Shown piece after piece: positions 47,811 through 53,251 of a stretch of 53,251 nt of DNA. A program made the translations under genes and the position numbers. The notes under the pieces were generated by a model. The model saw nothing but the letters and a program-made list of their open reading frames with translations. It was not told the DNA's origin and ran no database searches. Source of the stretch: Chryseobacterium soli (lineage in GTDB: Bacteria; Bacteroidota; Bacteroidia; Flavobacteriales; Weeksellaceae); the NCBI RefSeq assembly GCF_000737705.1, contig NZ_JPRH01000013.1, forward strand, positions 1 through 53,251. The letters run 5' to 3'. How positions within the stretch are numbered: position 1 is the stretch's first letter; the number at the start of each line of letters is the position of its first letter.

Positions 47811-47831
47811 TTGTATACAATATAATTTAGT

Positions 47832-49586
47832 TTATTCGATCTTTATCTGGTAAGGCATTTCCATTTTTACTTCAGACTTCAGCTTCTTGTCGGTAATCTG
47901 TTGTAAAATTTCATAGTTGGCTTTTCCGATCTTATTTTTAATAATCCTTGCAGAAATCCCGTCTTCATTAAGGTCCTGGAAAATCTGTTCAAACGGAGAC
48001 ATCTTTTTAGGATAAGAAGCTACGTTGTAAGATTTCAATCCTGCTTTCTGTGCTGCAAATTTCACCGCATCATTCAATGTTCCCAGTTCATCAACCAAAC
48101 CGATCTGCTTGGCACGAGTACCGCTCCATACTCTACCGCCCCCTACACTGTCAATCTGCTCAAAAGTCTGTTTTCTGTTTTGAGTAACAAAATGTACAAA
48201 TCTTTTGTAAGTACCTTCCACACTTCTTGTGATAAGACTTACCCCGTAAGGACTCACCCCATTTAATGCAGAATAATACTGAGAGTTGGCATTCGTAGCA
48301 ACAATGTCTGAACGAATTCCGTTTTTGTTGGCAATATCTTTATAATAAGGAATCACTCCGAAAACTCCGATTGACCCGGTAAGTGTATTAGGCTCTGAAT
48401 AAATTTTATCTGCCGCCATAGCAATATAATATCCTCCTGACGCCGCATAGTCTCCGAAAGAAACCACTAAAGGTTTTTTCTTTTTCAACTGCTGAAGTTC
48501 AAATAGAATTTCATCCGAAGCATTCGCACTTCCTCCCGGAGAGTTTATTCTGAACACAACTGCTTTCACTTTATCATCATCCTGAAGGTCTTTAATGTAT
48601 TTAATATACTTTTCAGAATTGATATCATTATATCCGTCTCCGTTATTAATTGATCCTGAAGCATACAATACCGCTACTTTTTCACCGGATTTATCATCAT
48701 CGGAATAAGAACTGATATAATTGGCCAGAGAAATCTTATTAAGCTTCTCTTTTTCTTTTAAACTTAATTTAGCCTTGATGATCTCATCATATTGTGTCTT
48801 TTGAATCAGCTTGTCAGCAAGTTTATATTGTATTCCTAATTCAGGAATCATACCATATAAACTATCTACCACCGTTTTGAACTGAGTGGAATCAATCTTT
48901 CTTGAACCAGCCATTTTAGCAGAGGTATTCTTCCAAAGATCATTCAATAGTGTACTCAGCTGTTCTTTATTTTCCGGTGAAATATCATTTCTTAAAAAAG
49001 GTTCTACCGCAGATTTGAATTTTCCATGACGGATCACTTCGATACCAATCCCATATTTATCTGCAAAATCCTTAAAGAAAGTAACTTCAGTTGCAAGTCC
49101 CTTCAATTCGATCATCCCCGATGGATTAAGATAATACTGATCTGCAACAGATCCTAAATAATAGGCAGACTGTGAAACTGCATTTCCATATGCGTATACA
49201 AATTTTCCGCTTTTCTTAAAATCTTCAATCGCGTTTCTTAAATCATCAATTTGAGTAACACCTGCATTCAAATTATCTGTTTCAATACTAATTCCTTTAA
49301 TATTATCATCAGTCTTGGCTTTATTGATAGCTTCCAAGGCATCATAAAGCAGAATGTTTTTATTTTGGTTATTAATATTAAATAAGCCTACCTGTTCTTC
49401 CGTTGGGCTGTCTATAATATTTGTTTTTAAATTAATGGTAAGAATAGAATTCTTCTTTATCACCACAGATTTATCATTCCCCATCGCACTAAACACAAGC
49501 ATCATAATGAAAAAGAAGAAAAACACGACAAAAAGTAGAACAATAGCCACTATATTTGCCAGGACATTTTTTAAAAAGCTTTTCAT
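47832..49586 (-). CDS. sppA: Signal peptide peptidase SppA (67K type)
   Basis: I choose the ATG at 49586 (584 residues): it starts MKSFLKNVLANIVAIVLLF, a single N-terminal membrane anchor; the reading from 49619 would run into folK. The enzyme cleaves leftover signal peptides in the membrane. The N-terminal half has HGKFKSAVEPFLRNDISPE, whose Lys before SAVEPF is the general base of the Ser-Lys dyad. The C-terminal half has FRINSPGGSANASDEI and FGDYAASGGYYIAMAADKIY with the nucleophilic Ser, then GSIGVFG. Length and tandem-domain order match the E. coli enzyme. It is divergent from folK, 21 bp apart. Confidence 0.95.
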   Translation of the reverse strand: MKSFLKNVLANIVAIVLLFVVFFFFFIMMLVFSAMGNDKSVVIKKNSILTINLKTNIIDSPTEEQVGLFNINNQNKNILLYDALEAINKAKTDDNIKGISIETDNLNAGVTQIDDLRNAIEDFKKSGKFVYAYGNAVSQSAYYLGSVADQYYLNPSGMIELKGLATEVTFFKDFADKYGIGIEVIRHGKFKSAVEPFLRNDISPENKEQLSTLLNDLWKNTSAKMAGSRKIDSTQFKTVVDSLYGMIPELGIQYKLADKLIQKTQYDEIIKAKLSLKEKEKLNKISLANYISSYSDDDKSGEKVAVLYASGSINNGDGYNDINSEKYIKYIKDLQDDDKVKAVVFRINSPGGSANASDEILFELQQLKKKKPLVVSFGDYAASGGYYIAMAADKIYSEPNTLTGSIGVFGVIPYYKDIANKNGIRSDIVATNANSQYYSALNGVSPYGVSLITRSVEGTYKRFVHFVTQNRKQTFEQIDSVGGGRVWSGTRAKQIGLVDELGTLNDAVKFAAQKAGLKSYNVASYPKKMSPFEQIFQDLNEDGISARIIKNKIGKANYEILQQITDKKLKSEVKMEMPYQIKIE

Positions 49587-49607
49587 AAAATCAATCAATT
49601 TTCCAAT

Positions 49608-50024
49608 ATGTCGCAACATAAGGTAGTTTTGTTACTGGGAAGTAACCTCGGAGATCAAAAAAAAAATATAGAACTTGCTGTACAGAAGATTAGTGAAGGC
49701 GAGAATGAAATGTTAAAAATCAGTGAATTTTTAATGTCCGAACCTGTAGAATTTGTTAGTTCCAATATTTTTTGTAATATTGCACTAGTAATATTCACCC
49801 GTTATAGACCTATTCAACTGCTTGATTTCGTTAAAGGTATTGAAATTGAGATGGGAAGAGTCAATGATTCAAAAGTCTCTGGAGGCTATGCTGACAGAAT
49901 AATAGATATAGATATCATCAAATATGACGAATTGAATTTCAAATCAAAAAGGTTAGAAATCCCTCATCATAAACATCTTTTTGAAAGGGAGTTTTCTAGT
50001 GTATTATTAAAAGATTTTATTTAA
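49608..50024 (+). CDS. folK: 2-amino-4-hydroxy-6-hydroxymethyldihydropteridine pyrophosphokinase FolK
   Basis: The 138-residue protein activates the pterin ring with ATP for dihydropteroate synthesis in the folate pathway. HPPK motifs: VVLLLGSNLGDQKKNIE, SEPVEF, NIALVIFTR, GIEIEMGR, and the metal/ATP segment RIIDIDIIKYDEL followed by LEIPHHKHLFEREF. It is somewhat shorter than the E. coli enzyme (159). It is divergent from sppA, and the first OmpA-like gene starts 21 nt downstream. Confidence 0.95.
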   Translation: MSQHKVVLLLGSNLGDQKKNIELAVQKISEGENEMLKISEFLMSEPVEFVSSNIFCNIALVIFTRYRPIQLLDFVKGIEIEMGRVNDSKVSGGYADRIIDIDIIKYDELNFKSKRLEIPHHKHLFEREFSSVLLKDFI

Positions 50025-50045
50025 ATAAAACATAAAACATATCGT

Positions 50046-51155
50046 ATGAAATTAGGTTTATTATTATTAGCCGTACTTCCTATTGCATCTTATGCTCAGG
50101 ATAGCATCGCAGTAAGTTCCTCAAACGAGTACCCTAATACTTTCTCCTCAGGCTCTGCCAATGTAAAACCTTTTGACAATAAATCCAGAAGATTCAACGA
50201 CTGGTCTATTTCTGTTGGTGGTGGTACGGCGTTTATGGTCCATTCTGATCTTACATCTCTGCATGAAAAAAAGATCAATTGGGGATATAACGCATATGTA
50301 AGTATTGATAAGCAGATCACTCATACTTTCGCATTAAGCGTAATGTATATGAGAGGTGAAACAAAGCAAACAGCTCAACTACCAGGAGCTGCAGGCCAAC
50401 TAGCAGGTGTAGGGACTGCAACCACAAAGTTTAATCAGGTATCATTAGTGGGAGATGTTAACTTTTCTAATTTATTAAGAAGAGTAGATAATCATTCTCC
50501 ATTCAGATGGGCTTTCCATGGTTACGCAGGAATTGGTTTCCAGGGGTACAATACCTCTTTGCATGACAATAATGAATTCAGATGGAGCGAAACTCCAAAA
50601 AGAGTTCCTTTATTTATCCACCAGGACCTTGATATCAACTCTCTATTCTACCAATTCGGTATGGGGGTGAAATATAATGTTTCAAGACTTATAGATGTTG
50701 AGGCAAGAACAATGTACCTTATAAGTGGAGACGACGAATTTGATGGTGGCGGATGGGCTGGTCCAGCTGATTACGATCCTGCATCAACCGTTTCAAAGTA
50801 TAACATGATCAGAAAATCAAGATCAGACAATGCTTGGACAGTGAGCTTAGGAGTTTCTTTCAAATTAGGAAAACATTTATCTCATTTAGCTTGGCATGAT
50901 CCACTTCAGGAAGCTTACTACAGAACCAGCGTTCTAGAAAACGCCAGTACAGATTTTGTAGTGTGTGAAAAAGGTGATGCTGATAACGATGGCGTATGTG
51001 ATGACTGGGACAGACAGCTTGATACTCCTGCCGGTGCAAGAGTAGACGGAGCCGGTGTTGCTTTGGATATGGATCTTGACGGTGTTATTGATCTATATGA
51101 CAAATGTGTAACAGTTCCCGGACCGGTAGAAAATAATGGCTGCCCTGTAAAATAA
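50046..51155 (+). CDS. OmpA-like outer-membrane protein lacking the peptidoglycan-binding domain
   Basis: The product has 369 residues with a signal peptide (MKLGLLLLAVLPIASYAQ). The beta-barrel-like N-terminal part (~50-290) has RRFNDWSISVGGG, LLRRVDNHSPFRWAFHGYAGIG and DDEFDGGG, shared with the next gene. Calcium-binding TSP3-type repeats follow (DADNDGVCDDWDRQLDTP, DMDLDGVIDLYDKC). It stops right after PVENNGCPVK, where its neighbour continues into an OmpA domain. It therefore cannot bind peptidoglycan in the usual way. It is a tandem paralogue of the genes at 51197 and 52935. Confidence 0.85.
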   Translation: MKLGLLLLAVLPIASYAQDSIAVSSSNEYPNTFSSGSANVKPFDNKSRRFNDWSISVGGGTAFMVHSDLTSLHEKKINWGYNAYVSIDKQITHTFALSVMYMRGETKQTAQLPGAAGQLAGVGTATTKFNQVSLVGDVNFSNLLRRVDNHSPFRWAFHGYAGIGFQGYNTSLHDNNEFRWSETPKRVPLFIHQDLDINSLFYQFGMGVKYNVSRLIDVEARTMYLISGDDEFDGGGWAGPADYDPASTVSKYNMIRKSRSDNAWTVSLGVSFKLGKHLSHLAWHDPLQEAYYRTSVLENASTDFVVCEKGDADNDGVCDDWDRQLDTPAGARVDGAGVALDMDLDGVIDLYDKCVTVPGPVENNGCPVK

Positions 51156-51196
51156 TAAAAAACACAAATCATTTATTCATAAATAATAAATACACG

Positions 51197-52720
51197 ATGA
51201 AATTAAGTTCAGCAATCGTTGCGTTGGCAATGGCTCTCCCTTCAGCCGCTTATGCACAAGATTCAACAGCAGTTTCAAACGGAAAATATCCAAATACATT
51301 TTCTTCCGGATCTGCTAACGTTTCTCCATTTACCAACCAATCGAAGAGATTCAACGACTGGTCTATTTCAGCAGGTGCTGGAGTACCACTTATGCAGTCA
51401 GCAGATTTAACGTCTATAAAGAATGGTAATGGGAAAAACCTTTTTGGATATTCTGCCTATGTAAGTATCGATAAAGCCATTACTCATGCTTTTGGTTTGA
51501 AATTACAATATGACAGAGGTGAAACCAGACAGGGTTGGTTTAATACAAAAGATGCTGCTCCCGATGCAACAGCAGTAGGGGCAAGAACTCAATACGATGC
51601 ACTCTCTTTATTAGGAGACATCAACTTCTCCAATCTTTTGAGAAGAGTTGATAACCACTCTCCTTTCAGATGGGCACTGCACGGATATGCAGGTATTGGT
51701 ACCATTGCTTACAGAGCTTACCAAAAAGATGCGACCGGTCAAAGACTGGCTACTGAAGTCAAACCTTTCCAATTAGGCTCTATGTTCGCACAGGCGGGTG
51801 CTGGTTTGAAATTTAAAGTAAACAGAAGAATCGATATCGAAGGTAGATTAATGTATGTAGTAACCGGTGATGATGAATTCGATGGTGGAGGTGCTAATTA
51901 CAGTGCAATCAATCAACGCGAAGAGCAGGTATCTGATAACTTCTTCAACGCTACTTTAGGGGTTACTTTAAAATTAGGAAAGCACGAATCTAACTTAATG
52001 TGGCATGATCCGCTTCAGGAGATCTATTACAAACTGGATGTTTTGGCTAACAAAAATCAGGATATTGAAGTTTGTAAAAAAGGTGATGCTGATAACGACG
52101 GAGTATGCGACGATTGGGACAGACAACTTGATACTCCTGCCGGCGCAAGAGTTGACGGTGCAGGTGTTGCCCTTGACACGGATCTTGATGGTGTAATTGA
52201 CCTTTACGACAAGTGTGTAACCGTTCCTGGACCTGTTGAAAATAACGGTTGTCCATATCCGAAAAAAGATAATCGTGAGACCGCTACTGAAGTAGAGAAA
52301 ACGTTGAAAGATATTTATTTTAACTTCAACAAAGCCACGATCAGACCTGAATCTAACGATAAATTGGATTTGGCTGCTGAAATTATCAAGCAAAATGGAG
52401 GGAAGTATTTATTGACAGGCCATACCGATATCAAAGGAAGTGCTGCTTATAATTTAAGACTTTCTCAGGAAAGAGCTGCAGCGGTAGTTGCTGCTTTAGA
52501 AAACAGAGGAATTGATCAAAACGTGCTTAAGTCAAAAGGAGTTGGTTCTGCAGAAGCGAGAGTTCCTGCCTCTGCTTCTGATGCTGAGAGATTAGCTGAC
52601 AGAAAAGTTACGGTACGATTTATAGAAAATACAGATTGGGATTCTATACAGAAGAAAGATTATGAAGAAGCTCCTGTAAAAAAACCGATCAAAAAGGTAT
52701 CTGCAAAAAAGAAAAAGTAA
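51197..52720 (+). CDS. OmpA-family outer-membrane protein with TSP3 repeats
   Basis: The product has 507 residues. A signal peptide (MKLSSAIVALAMALPSAAYAQ), a barrel-like N-terminal half, TSP3 repeats (~300-352) and a complete C-terminal OmpA domain (~365-480) are seen. The OmpA domain has DIYFNFNKATIRPESNDKL, LLTGHTDIKGSAAYNLRLSQERA and DAERLADRKVTVRF, the peptidoglycan-binding pattern. A Lys-rich end follows (KKPIKKVSAKKKK). It anchors the outer membrane to the cell wall. It lies 41 nt after its truncated paralogue. The first ~100 codons are nearly identical to the third copy at 52935. Confidence 0.93.
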   Translation: MKLSSAIVALAMALPSAAYAQDSTAVSNGKYPNTFSSGSANVSPFTNQSKRFNDWSISAGAGVPLMQSADLTSIKNGNGKNLFGYSAYVSIDKAITHAFGLKLQYDRGETRQGWFNTKDAAPDATAVGARTQYDALSLLGDINFSNLLRRVDNHSPFRWALHGYAGIGTIAYRAYQKDATGQRLATEVKPFQLGSMFAQAGAGLKFKVNRRIDIEGRLMYVVTGDDEFDGGGANYSAINQREEQVSDNFFNATLGVTLKLGKHESNLMWHDPLQEIYYKLDVLANKNQDIEVCKKGDADNDGVCDDWDRQLDTPAGARVDGAGVALDTDLDGVIDLYDKCVTVPGPVENNGCPYPKKDNRETATEVEKTLKDIYFNFNKATIRPESNDKLDLAAEIIKQNGGKYLLTGHTDIKGSAAYNLRLSQERAAAVVAALENRGIDQNVLKSKGVGSAEARVPASASDAERLADRKVTVRFIENTDWDSIQKKDYEEAPVKKPIKKVSAKKKK

Positions 52721-52738
52721 TTTATTAATACTCAGTAT

Positions 52739-52764
52739 AAACCGAAAATCATAGTTTTCGGTTT
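52739..52764 (+). terminator. Terminator after the second OmpA-like gene
   Basis: AAACCGAAAA and TTTTCGGTTT form a perfect 10-bp stem with a 6-nt loop, 18 nt after the stop. The 170 bases between it and the third copy are A+T rich with no gene seen. Confidence 0.75.
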
Positions 52765-52934
52765 ATGTATTTTATTTTTCATTACGGAATATTTTATTTA
52801 CCTTTATATAATTTTCAGAATAATAGATATAAAATATATCAATTTTATTGACAGCTATTTAGAGAACTAACGATGTAAAAATTGTTTTCTCAAGTAGATA
52901 AATCATTTAAATTAACTAAAAAGAAAATAACACT

Positions 52935-53251
52935 ATGAAATTAAGTTTAGCAATTGTTGCATTAGCATTGGCTGTACCTACAGCTAGTTATGCACAAGAC
53001 TCAACAGCAGTTTCAAACGGAAAATATCCAAACACATTTTCCTCCGGTTCTGCCAATGTTTCCCCATTTACGAACCAATCAAAGAGATTCAACGACTGGT
53101 CTATTTCAGCAGGTGCTGGAGTACCACTTATGCAGTCAGCAGATTTAACGTCTATAAAGAATGGTAATGGGAAAAACCTTTTTGGATATTCTGCCTATGT
53201 AAGTATCGATAAGGCCATTACTCATGCTTTTGGTTTGAAATTACAATATGA
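52935..53251 (+). CDS. Third OmpA-like outer-membrane protein (partial, runs off the window)
   Basis: The first 105 codons are present: signal peptide MKLSLAIVALALAVPTASYAQ, then NGKYPNTFSSGSANVSPF and the barrel start RFNDWSISAGAGVPLMQSAD. It parallels the gene at 51197. From about 53082 to the window end the DNA differs from 51344-51513 at a single base, whereas the ~80 bases before that show about eight silent differences. The frame is open at 53251; whether it keeps the OmpA domain cannot be seen. Confidence 0.9.
   Translation, partial: MKLSLAIVALALAVPTASYAQDSTAVSNGKYPNTFSSGSANVSPFTNQSKRFNDWSISAGAGVPLMQSADLTSIKNGNGKNLFGYSAYVSIDKAITHAFGLKLQY

Noticed and set aside
51995..52393. Minus-strand ORF of 132 codons in the second OmpA gene
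   Set aside because: It lies opposite the TSP3 and OmpA domains, whose repetitive Asp codons keep the reverse frame open.
1..53251. CRISPR arrays, tRNA/rRNA genes, insertion sequences or prophage integrases
   Set aside because: No regularly spaced direct repeats with unique spacers, no recognisable tRNA/rRNA sequence, and no transposase or integrase motifs were found. The RHS core copies are repeats of coding sequence, not of a mobile element.

Overview
The window looks like a chromosomal segment of a Flavobacteriia bacterium, most probably Chryseobacterium or a close Weeksellaceae relative. Reasons: many genes are preceded by the Bacteroidetes -7 element TAnnTTTG with no Shine-Dalgarno; three proteins end in type IX secretion (Por) sorting tails; many proteins carry Bacteroidetes-style lipoprotein signals; and family members such as DUF4290, DUF4295, DUF6443-RHS and the TSP3/OmpA proteins are typical of that group. 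No rRNA, tRNA, CRISPR array or insertion sequence was recognised. These taxonomic statements are inference from family content, not from a search.

Positions 1-13907 (minus strand) form an RHS polymorphic-toxin locus. The apparent operon reads right to left: a T9SS-sorted propeller-like protein (12276-13907), a 1096-residue RHS/YD-repeat protein (8979-12269) and a 1119-residue DUF6443/RHS protein (5613-8972) whose last ~198 residues are a predicted clan-CD cysteine-peptidase tip. A lipoprotein, the probable immunity protein, follows 11 nt later (5140-5601). Downstream lies an array of promoterless RHS 3' ends. Each repeats part of the same ~88-residue core ending in ELEGLE, then carries a different tip (two HExxHxxGxxH metallopeptidase-like, one DUF4329/JAMM-like) and its own small immunity-like gene. 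Several members are broken, duplicated or reduced to remnants, as in an orphan toxin-cassette reservoir.

Positions 14149-25300 hold katG with a good OxyR-box candidate, a haem-binding c-type protein plus a DCC thiol oxidoreductase, a GH13 alpha-amylase lipoprotein, a DUF4290-murA pair (MurA has Asp in place of the fosfomycin-target Cys), a lemA-DUF2207 pair, a stand-alone NIL-domain protein under a palindromic operator, and a YiiX-like NlpC/P60 hydrolase.

Positions 25333-33753 are a metal-responsive island: OmpR-type regulator, sensor kinase, a small hypothetical protein, and a complete HME-RND efflux system (lipoprotein adaptor, CzcA-like pump with Asp-Asp-Glu proton relay, TolC-like channel). 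Two tracts of 7-bp GATnnnn repeats sit in its intergenic spaces.

Positions 33766-45529 are mixed housekeeping and accessory genes: DUF1801 protein, a T9SS FN3 protein, PLP aminotransferase - lipoprotein - murB, proC, an APCDD1-like protein, a SnoaL-like protein divergent from an HxlR regulator, VanZ-like protein, lnt and a T9SS FG-GAP protein. Positions 45700-53251 hold rpmB-rpmG-DUF4295, ftsY, a YeaQ/YmgE protein, sppA, folK and a tandem family of three OmpA-like proteins, the first lacking the peptidoglycan-binding domain and the third cut by the window edge.
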